This document shows, piece by piece, positions 1 to 8,912 of a DNA stretch of 59,130 nt. Positions within the stretch are counted from its first letter, which is position 1. Every line of letters begins with the position of its first letter. The translations under genes were made by a program, and so were the position numbers. The notes below the pieces were generated by a model. The model searched no databases and was not told where the DNA came from. It was given only the letters and a program-made list of their open reading frames with translations. The stretch comes from an archaeon (lineage in GTDB: Archaea > Nanobdellota > Nanobdellia > Woesearchaeales > GW2011-AR4). The stretch lies in NCBI GenBank assembly GCA_002688925.1, contig NZEC01000018.1:1-59130 (forward strand), written 5' to 3'.

Positions 1-1
1 A

Positions 2-838
2 TATATCAATTATGGGGCAAATATTCCTGGCTTAAGTTATTTTGTAATTGGCATGAAAAGCACCAAAATTAGAATAACACCTGGCAGCATAAAAGTAAAA
101 CTTGCATTGGGAGATGTAACAAAAGAAACATTAACAATAAAGAATACTGGAAATACAGAATCAGCTATTTCTTTAAGCGTGGAAGGGGTAAACAACTATT
201 TATCTTTATCTGAGACTAGTCTTGATTTAAAAGCTAATGAATTCGCAACAATTGAGCTAAATCTGATAGGAAAGGAAGTTGGAGGGTTCACAGGACAAAT
301 TATTGTAAAATCAAGCGGTATTAAAAAATCAATACCCATAATACTTGAAATATCTAAAAACGTTTTGTTTGATGTAAAAATAGATATTCCATCTGCTTAT
401 GCTGAAGTAAGTCCGGGAGATGAATTAAAAAGCCAGATAACATTGCTTAATATAGGGGCCCCGGAAAAAGTAGATATTTTTGTTACATATTTTATCAAAG
501 ATTTAAGGGGAGATATTGTTTATGAGGAGACAGAAACATTTGCTGTTGAAAAACAAACTTCTTTCTTAAAATCGTTTAAAATTCCTGATTATCTAGAACT
601 TGGAAATTATGTTATGTTTATGGAAGTTAGGTATGCAGATAGTTTTGCAATATCAAGCCAGCCTTTTAGAGTTACAAGAAAAACATCTGAAATACAAGCA
701 ATAACAAAAAATATTAAAATAATGTTAGCCCTGACTGCAGTACTAATGGGATTATTACTCTTATTGATCCGTAAGTTCGTTCCAATTAGGAAAAGGCCGC
801 ATAAAAACAAAAATAGAGACAAAATATACCCTTCGTAA
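2..838 (+). CDS. Membrane-anchored protein with extracytoplasmic beta domains (5'-partial)
   Basis: The frame is open to the left edge of the window: codons upstream of the ATG at 53 read YINYGANIPGLSYFVIG, so the gene probably starts outside and the Met at 53 is likely internal. The visible part has two beta-sandwich-like segments of the NEW3/CARDB kind, with the typical pattern TLTIKNTGN and a second repeat around SQITLLNIG. A single transmembrane helix follows (LALTAVLMGLLLLLI), then a short, very basic cytoplasmic tail. By analogy this is a cell-surface or S-layer-associated protein anchored by its C-terminus. The next gene encodes a protein with a similar domain (shared motif KNVLFD), so the two probably act together. 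No enzymatic motif is seen. Confidence 0.7.
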   Translation, partial: YINYGANIPGLSYFVIGMKSTKIRITPGSIKVKLALGDVTKETLTIKNTGNTESAISLSVEGVNNYLSLSETSLDLKANEFATIELNLIGKEVGGFTGQIIVKSSGIKKSIPIILEISKNVLFDVKIDIPSAYAEVSPGDELKSQITLLNIGAPEKVDIFVTYFIKDLRGDIVYEETETFAVEKQTSFLKSFKIPDYLELGNYVMFMEVRYADSFAISSQPFRVTRKTSEIQAITKNIKIMLALTAVLMGLLLLLIRKFVPIRKRPHKNKNRDKIYPS

Positions 839-848
839 CCGAAAGTTA

Positions 849-860
849 TTTATATATAAA
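849..860 (+). promoter_or_regulatory. TATA-like promoter for the coiled-coil membrane protein gene
   Basis: TTTATATATAAA follows a purine-rich stretch (CCGAAAG) that could serve as BRE. The expected start site, about 25 nt downstream, falls near 885. This leaves a leader of roughly 125 nt before the main gene, which contains a strong Shine-Dalgarno-like GAGGTGAT at 920-927. Confidence 0.5.
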
Positions 861-907
861 ATTAGTGTAAACAAGTTACACTACATTATATTGCAATATA
901 CGGATTT

Positions 908-1021
908 ATGTTAAAAAAAGAGGTGATAATTATCGGTCCATTTATTCTTGCCAATATAGATTCTAAACTAATTTTATGGGCTAGTAAAAATAATCCAATG
1001 GGTGGTATTATTGGCGTATAA
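908..1021 (+). other. Possible 37-codon leader ORF overlapping the next gene start
   Basis: ATG 908 opens a short frame that ends with TAA at 1019-1021, overlapping the beginning of the large downstream gene. An in-frame strong Shine-Dalgarno (GAGGTGAT, 920-927) lies inside it and would suit a start near 929-935 (ATT or ATC codons) rather than the ATG. The peptide is hydrophobic and not recognised. It may be a translated leader coupled to the downstream gene, or chance. Confidence 0.2.
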
Positions 1022-3842
1022 AAGATATGTCCATAAAAAAGGGAAAAGGCACGGCCCTTATTATTATAAGAACATTAGAGATGAAGGTGGCAGAGTAAAG
1101 AGTATTTATCTTGGAAAAGCGACACAACCCAGCAATAAACTGCTGAAAGCAACAATAATTTTATTAGCTGTACTCTTAATCATAGTTTCTTCATTATTTT
1201 TTCTTCAAAACAAGAGCATTATTTCAGACAGGATTGTTGCAGAAGAAAGTACAGTGCCCTTTGAGATTGACCAGATTTTAATAAGGGTATTGGTCAAGAA
1301 AGATGAGTTTCTCGAAAAAGAATTAAAGGTTATGAACTTAGGGAATAATGAGAAAGTATTTAGGGTTGAGGCAATAGGCCTTTCCGGAATAACTGATGTG
1401 CTTGATAATGAGTTTACAATAAAGCCTGGCCAAACAAAGATTGTAAGGCTTAATTTTTCAAGTTTTAACAAAGCAGAGAGAATTGAACATACTCCTGGAG
1501 TGTACATAGGAAAGATTTCTATAGTAACAGATTATTATGAAAAATCAGTCCCAACAATAGTTGAAATTGAAAGCAAGAACGTGCTTTTTGATATGAACTT
1601 AAATCCTATTTCAAGGGACATGAAGGCACTGAAAATATTGCAGGGCAGCAGCGAAACTATGGAAATAAGATTGTTTAATCTGCAAAGCATAGAATCGTTT
1701 AATGTTGATATGGAATATTTTGTTAAAGATATAATTGGCAACACAATAATAAGTGAGAAAGATAGTGTTGTTGTTAAAACCCAAGCCTCTTTTTTTAAGA
1801 CCATAAAAATACCCCAAAACATTAAACCAGGAAACTACATTTTTATTGCACAGGCATCTGTGAGAGATTCAATTGGAACAACAAGTTACTTTTTTGAGGT
1901 TGAAGAAACAGAAAAAGGAAGAAATATAGAAAAATTTGTAGGGTTCTGCAGGAATGATCCTTTATGCTGGGCATTGTCTATTATCATATTACTCCTTATA
2001 GGTGCATGTGCTTATTTCTTTATGGGAGTATATATCCGCAATAAATTATTCGGAAGAAGCATGTCAAAAGCCAAAAGGGTTGAAGAAACTATTGTTGGAA
2101 CTGGCCTGGATGATGAAAAAGACATAACAGAAAAACAGATTATTAAGGAAAAAAAGCAGAAAAGCAGCATCGTTAAATTCTTCAGAAATTGGAAAAAGAG
2201 AAGGCAGAGGGCTAAAGAAATAAAACAGAAAAGAAAGATAAGGCTTGAAAATGAGAGATTAAAGCTGAAAGAGAAAGAGGAAACGTTAAGGATTAAGCTG
2301 CAGAAAAAAGAGCAAAAGCTAAATGCAGCAAGGCTAAGGGAAAAGGCAAGGGAGCTGGAAGAAAAGAAAAGGAAAGAGTTGAGAAGAAAGCAGGAAGAAG
2401 AAGAGCAGAGGAAGAAAGCAAAAGAGCAAAAAGCAAAGGATCTGGAAGCAAAGAGGCAGGAAAAAGAAAATAGAAAGCAGGAAGAGCTGGAATTGAAGAG
2501 AAAAGAAGATGAGGAAAGGAAAAAAGAAGTGGAAATAAAAAGAAAAAATGCTGAAAAAATAAAGGAACAGAAAGAAAAGAATAGAAAACTAGATGAAATA
2601 AAAAGGCTTGGAAACAGCATTAGCGAAAAAGACAACAAAATAAGTGAACTTAATGAAAAAATTAATGTAGCCATTTCTCATAAAGAAAAAATAAGCAACA
2701 CAATATTACAAGAAGGAAAAAATATTGAAAGTTTCAAAAAGGAGAAGAATGTCTTATTCAGGATATATAATGAAAACCTAAAAAACAAAGATCAGATTGA
2801 AAGAAGTTATAACAGCAAGCTATCAAACTGGAAAAACAGGCATAATGCCAAAATAGAAGAAAGAAGCCAGATAAAAAAAGAAGTAAAAAAAGAGCATGAG
2901 AATGAGTTAAAAAAGCTTGAAAGCAAGCTTCAGCACTTAAGCGGCAAAGAAAGAAAGCAGCAGGAAAAGTGGAAAACGCTTGAGCTAAAGGCAAAATACA
3001 AGCTGGAAGAACAGGAAAGAAATAAGGCAATAACGAAAGAAATAAAAGAGCTTCTCAGGGAAAAAGAAGAGCTGAAAAAAGAATTTGACGAAAAGAATGT
3101 AAATGTAAGAAAGCTGGTACTTGGCAAAGATATCATACAAAAACAAAAGGAAATTGATAAGAAAATAAAGGAAAGTGAAAAAAGCACTGATGAAGCAAAC
3201 AAAAAAATAAGGAATAAGGAAAACACAATAGTAAATTTAAAGGCCAATATTGAAAAATTAAATGAAGAAAAAGAGAAGATAAAAGATAATTTAAGAGAAA
3301 GAAAGAAAGAATTAGGCGGTTTTAGCTACATTCAACCACTTTTTAGATTTGCAGGGGAAAAAAATGCAGGTAAAGGGGAAGAGAGGGGAAGAAAAGATGA
3401 AAATAGGGATGTAGGGGAAGAAAAGATAGAGATAGATAAACTAAAGCAGGAAGAAGAAAAAGAAAGCTCAGAAAAATTTGAAGAAAAAGAGCATGACCTG
3501 GAAAAAAGCTTAAAGGATCTTGCGCATGTTTTTGAGCAAAAAAAGAAGGAAAAGAAGCTAGGTATTATAAAAACAATTATACAGGAAAAAAAGCAGATTG
3601 ATCAGGAAAAGATAAAGACTAATAAAGAAATTGAGAAAAAGAGGAAAGGTAAAAGCGGGAAATTTACTAAATGTCATAAGTTGTTATTAAAAGCGGATAG
3701 CGCATTGCAAAATGATGATAAAATCAAAGCAAAGAAACTGTACATAAAAGCCGTAAACCTATATGGTAAATTAGAGTATATTGAGAAAAAAGAAATCTAC
3801 AGTGAACTGACAGAGCTTTACAATAAGATTTTAAATAGTTAA
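1011..3842 (+). CDS. Large two-TM surface/cytoskeletal-type protein with long coiled coil and MIT-like C-terminus
   Basis: Modular protein of about 943 aa. (1) Residues 1-40 carry a basic motif, YKRYVHKKGKRHGPYYY then GRVKSIYLGK, resembling the short 'GPYYY...YLG' modules common in DPANN proteins. (2) A TM helix at about 45-67. (3) An extracytoplasmic beta domain at about 75-325 resembling the upstream protein (motif KNVLFDMNL). (4) A second TM at about 338-360. (5) Around 480 residues of K/E-rich coiled coil in the cytoplasm. (6) A C-terminal three-helix MIT/TPR-like unit (LLKADSALQNDDKIKAKKLY). I prefer the TTG start at 1011, because GGTGG at 1001-1005 sits at Shine-Dalgarno distance and MAYKRY is the usual N-terminus of such modules. 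GTG at 1002 is the alternative. It may link the surface layer to an internal scaffold. Function inferred only. Confidence 0.75.
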   Translation: MAYKRYVHKKGKRHGPYYYKNIRDEGGRVKSIYLGKATQPSNKLLKATIILLAVLLIIVSSLFFLQNKSIISDRIVAEESTVPFEIDQILIRVLVKKDEFLEKELKVMNLGNNEKVFRVEAIGLSGITDVLDNEFTIKPGQTKIVRLNFSSFNKAERIEHTPGVYIGKISIVTDYYEKSVPTIVEIESKNVLFDMNLNPISRDMKALKILQGSSETMEIRLFNLQSIESFNVDMEYFVKDIIGNTIISEKDSVVVKTQASFFKTIKIPQNIKPGNYIFIAQASVRDSIGTTSYFFEVEETEKGRNIEKFVGFCRNDPLCWALSIIILLLIGACAYFFMGVYIRNKLFGRSMSKAKRVEETIVGTGLDDEKDITEKQIIKEKKQKSSIVKFFRNWKKRRQRAKEIKQKRKIRLENERLKLKEKEETLRIKLQKKEQKLNAARLREKARELEEKKRKELRRKQEEEEQRKKAKEQKAKDLEAKRQEKENRKQEELELKRKEDEERKKEVEIKRKNAEKIKEQKEKNRKLDEIKRLGNSISEKDNKISELNEKINVAISHKEKISNTILQEGKNIESFKKEKNVLFRIYNENLKNKDQIERSYNSKLSNWKNRHNAKIEERSQIKKEVKKEHENELKKLESKLQHLSGKERKQQEKWKTLELKAKYKLEEQERNKAITKEIKELLREKEELKKEFDEKNVNVRKLVLGKDIIQKQKEIDKKIKESEKSTDEANKKIRNKENTIVNLKANIEKLNEEKEKIKDNLRERKKELGGFSYIQPLFRFAGEKNAGKGEERGRKDENRDVGEEKIEIDKLKQEEEKESSEKFEEKEHDLEKSLKDLAHVFEQKKKEKKLGIIKTIIQEKKQIDQEKIKTNKEIEKKRKGKSGKFTKCHKLLLKADSALQNDDKIKAKKLYIKAVNLYGKLEYIEKKEIYSELTELYNKILNS

Positions 3843-3931
3843 AATTAAAAATCATGCATATATACTGGTTCTTTGGAGTTAATTCAATAAGTATTTTAAA
3901 ATGAGTTGGATTATTTGCTTATCAAACAAAA

Positions 3932-5056
3932 ATGGAAAAGCCAGACACTAAAATTGAGAAAAAAGACCCGACAAAAGAGAAGATCAGGGAATTAGAGGAG
4001 CTTATTTCCAAATCCAAGTACAACAAAAAGACCCAGCATGCCATTGGACTGTATAAAGCCCAATTAGCAAGGCTAAAAGAAAAGCAAAGGGCAAGGTCAT
4101 CATCAGGGAAAAAAGGAGAAGGTTATGCTGTAAGGAAAACCGGAGACGGCACTGTAGTGTTGCTAGGATTTCCATCTGTTGGAAAATCTACTTTGCTAAA
4201 TGCTCTTACCAATGCAAATTCTCCTGTAGGCGCTTATGCTTTTACAACTTTAACTGTTATCCCCGGAACCCTAAATCATAAGCATGCTAAAATCCAGATA
4301 TTGGATGTTCCGGGGATTGTGCATGGAGCTGCAGCAGGCACTGGAAGAGGAAAAGAAGTGCTTGCAGTAATCAGAAATGCTGATCTTGTACTGTTTCTTG
4401 TAGATGTTTTCCATCCGGAGCACTATGAAGCGATGCAAAATGAAGTATATGATGCTGATGTAAGGATAAATCAAACAGCTCCGGATGTTAAAATTGTAAA
4501 AACGGCACGCGGAGGCATAAACATAGGCACTACAGTAAAACTGACAAAAATAGACAAGAAAACCATTGAAAGCATGCTAAAAGAATTCAGAATAAACAAT
4601 GCAACCATAGTGATAAGGGAAGATATCAGTGCAGACCAATTAATAGATGTCGTTGAAGGAAATAAAGTATACATCAGGGGCCTTGTCGTACTAAATAAAA
4701 TGGATATGGTAAAAAAAGAAGAGCTGGATAAAGTCAAAGGTAAAATAAGCCCTGATGTCTGTATTTCAGCTGAAAAAAACATCAACATAGAAGAGCTAAT
4801 GGAATTAATTTACAAAAAACTAAGGATTATCAGGATTTATCTTAAAGAATACAATAAAAAAGCTGATTTAGTTGAGCCAATGATAATGTGGGAAAATTCA
4901 ACACTAAAAGACTTGTGCCTTAAGATGCATAAAGACTTTTCTGAGAAGTTCAAGTTTGCCAGGATTTGGGGTTCAAGTAAGTTTCCAGGCCAACACATTA
5001 CAAAATTAAATTACGAATTAAAAGATAAAGATATAGTGGAATTGCGGCTTAAGTAA
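3932..5056 (+). CDS. drg: DRG/Rbg-family GTP-binding protein
   Basis: A translational GTPase of the OBG class, archaeal/eukaryotic DRG branch, 374 aa (normal family length). Order: an N-terminal helical region, then the G domain with G1 GFPSVGKS (about 79-86), G3 DVPG (about 125-128) and G4 NKMD (about 254), with the DRG insertion inside the G domain. The C-terminal TGS domain ends in KDKDIVELRLK. DRG proteins bind ribosomes and are thought to help relieve stalled translation. The gene stands alone. The convergent PP-loop gene ends only 8 nt downstream on the other strand. Confidence 0.93.
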   Translation: MEKPDTKIEKKDPTKEKIRELEELISKSKYNKKTQHAIGLYKAQLARLKEKQRARSSSGKKGEGYAVRKTGDGTVVLLGFPSVGKSTLLNALTNANSPVGAYAFTTLTVIPGTLNHKHAKIQILDVPGIVHGAAAGTGRGKEVLAVIRNADLVLFLVDVFHPEHYEAMQNEVYDADVRINQTAPDVKIVKTARGGINIGTTVKLTKIDKKTIESMLKEFRINNATIVIREDISADQLIDVVEGNKVYIRGLVVLNKMDMVKKEELDKVKGKISPDVCISAEKNINIEELMELIYKKLRIIRIYLKEYNKKADLVEPMIMWENSTLKDLCLKMHKDFSEKFKFARIWGSSKFPGQHITKLNYELKDKDIVELRLK

Positions 5057-5064
5057 ATTGATGA

Positions 5065-5985
5065 TTAGCTTAATAGCCTCTGCAGATACTCCTTTTTTGT
5101 ATTAAAGCCATGCTTTTTAGCTAATTTATCAATTCCCTTCACAAAATTGCTCCCATACTGTGCTGCTTTTTTCTTCCTGTATGCAAATTCTTTATCCAAG
5201 CCCATATCTTCTGCAATTTCCCTCAGGATTATCTTCTTATCATTTTTATCTAACTTAAACATCGGATGTGCATTCATTGCTGTTTTTATCACATCAAGGT
5301 CTAAAAAAGGAGTTCTTATATCAATTCCCAGATGCTTTGTGATTTTATAGACTCTCAATAAATCACGATGCCACATATTCTTAAGCCCATTCCAGCATTC
5401 CTTATGCAAAGCTTCAAAATCAAAATTATCTGTTCCATTTTTCATAAGGGCTTCATCATGCCTCTGATAACCTGCAAATAATTCCTCGGTTCCAAGCCCG
5501 GTAAGCAAAGTTGTTACATTATTTTCTATTGCAAGTTTCAATACTGCATTTTCTACAGAGCCAACTGAAGCCCACACAATCTCTGAGCTTTTTAGTATTT
5601 TAACTGTATCTTTTAAGATATTTTCAAACTCATCCAATAATAATGTTTTATACTTTAGATCAAAATCATATATTTCAGCTATCTTTTTTGCATATTCAAT
5701 ATCCTGCGAATTTTCAATTCCAATAGTAAAACAAGTAAAATTCAAATTTAGTTTCTTGCACATATAAGCGATAAAAGTGCTGTCAACACCTCCTGAAAAC
5801 AATACCCCAAATTTTCCGGTATTTTCTGTCCTTTTTTTTATTGCTATTTCTATTGATTCTTTTAGTTTTCTTTTTGCCCTTTCCTTATTAGTCTCAAGAT
5901 TATCAAAACTCGTTTCAATAGAACCAATAAGATGTTCCCACTCTTCCTGTTTTATCAGCCCTTTATCTTTAATGAATATTTCCAT
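5065..5985 (-). CDS. Asparagine synthase-like PP-loop amidotransferase (synthetase domain only)
   Basis: Carries the PP-loop pyrophosphatase signature SGGVDS at residues 64-69, followed by the conserved LLTGLGTEELFAGYQRH region and the DIRTPFLDLDV motif of asparagine synthetase C-terminal domains. At 306 aa it lacks the N-terminal glutaminase (Ntn-hydrolase) domain of AsnB, so it must use free ammonia, use another nitrogen donor, or act on a different substrate. Such stand-alone proteins are common in DPANN archaea and their substrates are unknown. ATP-dependent adenylation of a carboxylate is the safe prediction. Confidence 0.8.
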   Translation of the reverse strand: MEIFIKDKGLIKQEEWEHLIGSIETSFDNLETNKERAKRKLKESIEIAIKKRTENTGKFGVLFSGGVDSTFIAYMCKKLNLNFTCFTIGIENSQDIEYAKKIAEIYDFDLKYKTLLLDEFENILKDTVKILKSSEIVWASVGSVENAVLKLAIENNVTTLLTGLGTEELFAGYQRHDEALMKNGTDNFDFEALHKECWNGLKNMWHRDLLRVYKITKHLGIDIRTPFLDLDVIKTAMNAHPMFKLDKNDKKIILREIAEDMGLDKEFAYRKKKAAQYGSNFVKGIDKLAKKHGFNTKKEYLQRLLS

Positions 5986-6127
5986 AGTTTAGTGGTATTT
6001 AGTATTGTTTTAAAAATATGATGGAAAGGACTGCATTAATTTAATCTCTTAAATTTTATGAAAGATTTAAAAAAAGAAATAGATTATTACCTACTATAAC
6101 TGCATTTATAACAATAATTATGAAATA

Positions 6128-6394
6128 ATGGAAATGATATCAATGGGAATATCTAATATTATTTGCATTTTAGAGAATATGATTGAAACAGCTGGAAAGA
6201 TTAAAAAAGGCATAAGTGACGAAACAATTGATTCTTTGGTGCCCTGTAATTTAGAATTGTATAAAGAAACATTATCTGAAATTAAAATTCCAAAATATAA
6301 AAATATTTTTTTAACATTATATAATGAAAATAAATTGGATGAATCTTTAGATATAATTGAAGAATACCTGCAATCTAAACCATCATCACAGTAA
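6128..6394 (+). CDS. Small hypothetical protein, 88 aa
   Basis: No family recognised. The protein is helical and acidic, with periodic hydrophobics (IICILENMIETAGKI; ESLDIIEEYLQ), suggesting a small helical bundle. A TATA-like CATTTATAAC ends about 16 nt before the ATG, so the message would be nearly leaderless. In-frame ATGs at 6134 and 6143 are alternatives. A hairpin followed by T-rich sequence lies about 40 nt past the stop, consistent with an independent unit. Confidence 0.55.
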   Translation: MEMISMGISNIICILENMIETAGKIKKGISDETIDSLVPCNLELYKETLSEIKIPKYKNIFLTLYNENKLDESLDIIEEYLQSKPSSQ

Positions 6395-6435
6395 ATACAA
6401 AATATTTATAAACCAGAACCTATTTCTTAACATAG

Positions 6436-6484
6436 TACTGAGCTTTCAGTATAGCTTTCTCTTTTCAATTTTTCTGCCTTAGTT
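6436..6484 (+). terminator. Hairpin plus T-rich tract after the small unknown gene
   Basis: TACTGA (6436-6441) pairs perfectly with TCAGTA (6446-6451) around the loop GCTT, and T-rich sequence follows (TTTCTCTTTTCAATTTTT). It would terminate the upstream transcript. A TATA-like ATTTATAAAC just before it (about 6403-6412) also allows a short independent RNA. Confidence 0.4.
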
Positions 6485-6513
6485 TTACCAATAATGTATA
6501 CTGCGAAACATAA

Positions 6514-6524
6514 GATTTATATAT
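6514..6524 (+). promoter_or_regulatory. TATA box of the pyr operon
   Basis: GATTTATATATG ends about 27 nt before the pyrB ATG at 6551. This is the archaeal TATA-to-start-site distance, so the pyrBIDK message is probably leaderless or has a very short leader. No Shine-Dalgarno is seen before pyrB, which fits. Confidence 0.6.
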
Positions 6525-6550
6525 GAGGAATATTCATTTATTTTTTTAAT

Positions 6551-7468
6551 ATGAACTTCAAAAACCACGATATAATCTCAATCTATGATTTCTCAAAAGA
6601 AGATATTCTTTATATCCTTAAAACAGCAAAAAAGATGGAAAAAAGGTCAAATCCAAGCCTTCTTAAGAATAATATCATGGCCACCTTGTTCTTTGAGCCC
6701 TCAACCAGGACAAGATTAAGCTTTATAGCTGCAATGGAGCAGCTCGGTGGAAAAGTAACTGGCTTTGCAAACTCTAAAATAACCTCTATAAAGAAAGGAG
6801 AGACTTTATGGGATACAGCCAAGATGGTAGAACAGTATGCTGATCTGATAGTTATAAGGCATCATCTGGAGGGCAGTGCAAGGCTTGCAGCAGAAGCTTC
6901 CTCAAAACCTGTAATCAATGGTGGAGATGGCTCTAACCAGCACCCAACACAAACACTGCTTGACCTCTATACTATACAAAAGTCAAAAGACACCCTAAAC
7001 AATCTGCATGTAGGCATTCTGGGTGACTTAAAATACGGAAGGACTGTGCATTCGCTTGCAATAGCACTATCACACTTCAACCCAATATTCTACTTCATAT
7101 CCCCCGATGCCCTGAAAATGCCAAGAAATTACATTACTGAGTTAAGGGAAAAAGGCATAAGGATATATGAAACTCCCAATCTTCTAAGTGTAAGCAAAAA
7201 ATTAGATATTCTCTATGTAACCAGAATACAGCAGGAAAGGTTTCCAGACCCATTGGAATATGAAAAATACAAGGGAGTTTACAGGCTGGATTCTTCCTTA
7301 ACTAAATATGTAAAAAAAGATCTTAAGATAATGCACCCTCTACCAAGAATCGATGAAATCGACAAAAGCCTGGATAATACTCCTCATGCATTATATTTTG
7401 AGCAGGCCGCAAATGGAATACCTGTAAGAAAGGCATTGATAAGCTTAGTATTGGGGAAAATAAGATGA
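6551..7468 (+). CDS. pyrB: Aspartate carbamoyltransferase catalytic subunit
   Basis: Condenses carbamoyl phosphate with aspartate, the first committed step of UMP synthesis. The carbamoyl-phosphate motif FEPSTRTR is at about 48-55, the GDGSNQHPTQTLLDLYT motif near 130-145, and the HPLPR loop near the C-terminus. At 305 aa it matches the family. It is the first gene of pyrB-pyrI-pyrD-pyrK and overlaps pyrI by 4 nt (ATGA), implying coupled translation and a regulated PyrB6-PyrI6 type holoenzyme. Confidence 0.97.
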   Translation: MNFKNHDIISIYDFSKEDILYILKTAKKMEKRSNPSLLKNNIMATLFFEPSTRTRLSFIAAMEQLGGKVTGFANSKITSIKKGETLWDTAKMVEQYADLIVIRHHLEGSARLAAEASSKPVINGGDGSNQHPTQTLLDLYTIQKSKDTLNNLHVGILGDLKYGRTVHSLAIALSHFNPIFYFISPDALKMPRNYITELREKGIRIYETPNLLSVSKKLDILYVTRIQQERFPDPLEYEKYKGVYRLDSSLTKYVKKDLKIMHPLPRIDEIDKSLDNTPHALYFEQAANGIPVRKALISLVLGKIR

Positions 7469-7938
7469 GCAAATCTAAAAGCATCAATAAGGAATTAAGC
7501 GTGGCAGCCATAAAAGAAGGCACTGTTATAGACCACATACCTGCAGACGCAAGCTTTAAGGTAGCAGCTATACTAAAATTAAGAAAAGATCCAAACATGG
7601 TTTCAATTGCAACAAACCTCAACAGCAAGAGCCTTGGAAAAAAAGGCATTGTCAAGGTAAGCAACAAAAACCTTACAGAAGAAGAAGTAAACAAAATAGC
7701 CGTAGTTGCCCCTAACGCAACTGTAAACATAATCAAAGACTATAAGGTAAAGGAAAAAATTAAGGTAAATTTACAAAAAGTAATAGAGAATGTAATCAGA
7801 TGCTCAAATCCAGTATGTATAACAAATCACGAGTCAATATCCACAATATTTAATGTTGAAAAGGAAAATCCACTGCAGGTAAGGTGCCATTATTGCGAAA
7901 GGGTCATGGGCAAAGAAGATATTAAATTAATTGGATGA
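7465..7938 (+). CDS. pyrI: Aspartate carbamoyltransferase regulatory subunit
   Basis: The allosteric nucleotide-binding chain that pairs with PyrB. The N-terminal nucleotide domain begins SVAAIKEGTVIDHIPA. The C-terminal zinc domain has all four ligands, C113, C118, C141 and C144 (CSNPVC ... CHYC). 157 aa is a normal length. The ATGA overlaps with pyrB and with the following frame indicate translational coupling. Confidence 0.97.
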   Translation: MSKSKSINKELSVAAIKEGTVIDHIPADASFKVAAILKLRKDPNMVSIATNLNSKSLGKKGIVKVSNKNLTEEEVNKIAVVAPNATVNIIKDYKVKEKIKVNLQKVIENVIRCSNPVCITNHESISTIFNVEKENPLQVRCHYCERVMGKEDIKLIG

Positions 7939-8897
7939 TTAATATTTTTCAAGGGGGTGTAGTTAAGTTCATTAATAATTATCAACTAAACAAAATGCTA
8001 AAAACAAATCTATGCGGCATCAAGCTGAAAAACCCTACAATTCTGGCTTCAGGCATTTTAGGAGTTACAAAAGACATTATTGGAAGGATAGGAAAAAATG
8101 GGGCAGGCGCAGTTACATTAAAATCATTATGCCACGAAGAAAGAAATGGCAATCCAAACCCAGCAATGATTGCATTTGAAGAAGGGTTTTTAAATTCTGT
8201 TGGCCTGTCTGGACAGGGCATAAATAATGCAGCTAAAGATTTTAAAAGATTGGATAATTTAAGTGTTCCAATTATTGGAAGTATTTTCGGCTATAAGATA
8301 GAGCATTTTGGAAAAGTAGCTAAAAAAATGGCATCATTAAAGCCTGCAATGATTGAAGTGAACATCTCATGCCCCAATCTGGATTATAAAAATCCGTTTT
8401 TTGCAGATACGGAATTGACAAAAAAAATAACTAGGATTGTAAAGAAAAATTCCAAAAAAATTCCAGTTAGTGTAAAGCTCAGCCCAAGTGTATACAATAT
8501 AGCTGAAATAGCAAAAGCAGCTGAAAAAGCAGGCGCAGATGCAATTACAGCAATCAACACTCCGACAGGGATGGTAATAGATATTAATGCCCGCAGGCCA
8601 ATCTTAAGCAAAAAAAAAGGCGGAATTTCAGGCCCTGCATTAAAGCCGATTGCAGTAAGATGCGTCTATGAAATTTATGAAGCAGTAAAAATACCGATAA
8701 TAGGCACAGGCGGAATTACCTATGGCAAAGACGCAATAGAGATGATAATGGCCGGAGCGACAGCAGTTGGAATTGGAACCGGAATCTATTACAGGGGCAT
8801 GGACGTTTTTTCAAAAGTATGCAAAGAAATGGAAGCATGGATGAAAAAGAACAAGGTAAAAAATCTGGATGAGATAAAAGGAATTGCGCATAGATAG
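7935..8897 (+). CDS. pyrD: Dihydroorotate dehydrogenase, class 1B catalytic subunit
   Basis: FMN-dependent oxidation of dihydroorotate to orotate. The catalytic Cys lies in EVNISCPNLD (C146 from ATG 7935), and the FMN-phosphate region is IIGTGGI. It pairs with PyrK, which marks it as the NAD-linked 1B type. The start is uncertain. ATG 7935 overlaps the pyrI stop and gives 320 aa. ATG 7995 (MLKTNLCGIKLKNP) matches the usual N-terminus and gives 300 aa. A strong Shine-Dalgarno (AAGGGGGTG, 7950-7958) lies between them and points to a start near 7962-7971, where only non-ATG codons occur. Confidence 0.93.
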   Translation: MINIFQGGVVKFINNYQLNKMLKTNLCGIKLKNPTILASGILGVTKDIIGRIGKNGAGAVTLKSLCHEERNGNPNPAMIAFEEGFLNSVGLSGQGINNAAKDFKRLDNLSVPIIGSIFGYKIEHFGKVAKKMASLKPAMIEVNISCPNLDYKNPFFADTELTKKITRIVKKNSKKIPVSVKLSPSVYNIAEIAKAAEKAGADAITAINTPTGMVIDINARRPILSKKKGGISGPALKPIAVRCVYEIYEAVKIPIIGTGGITYGKDAIEMIMAGATAVGIGTGIYYRGMDVFSKVCKEMEAWMKKNKVKNLDEIKGIAHR

Positions 8898-8912
8898 CTA
8901 TAATAATAAAAA

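Noticed and set aside
2012-2674. A 220-codon minus-strand Ser/Phe-rich ORF opposite the coiled coil
   Set aside because: It is the complement of the K/E-rich coiled-coil codons and has no family features.
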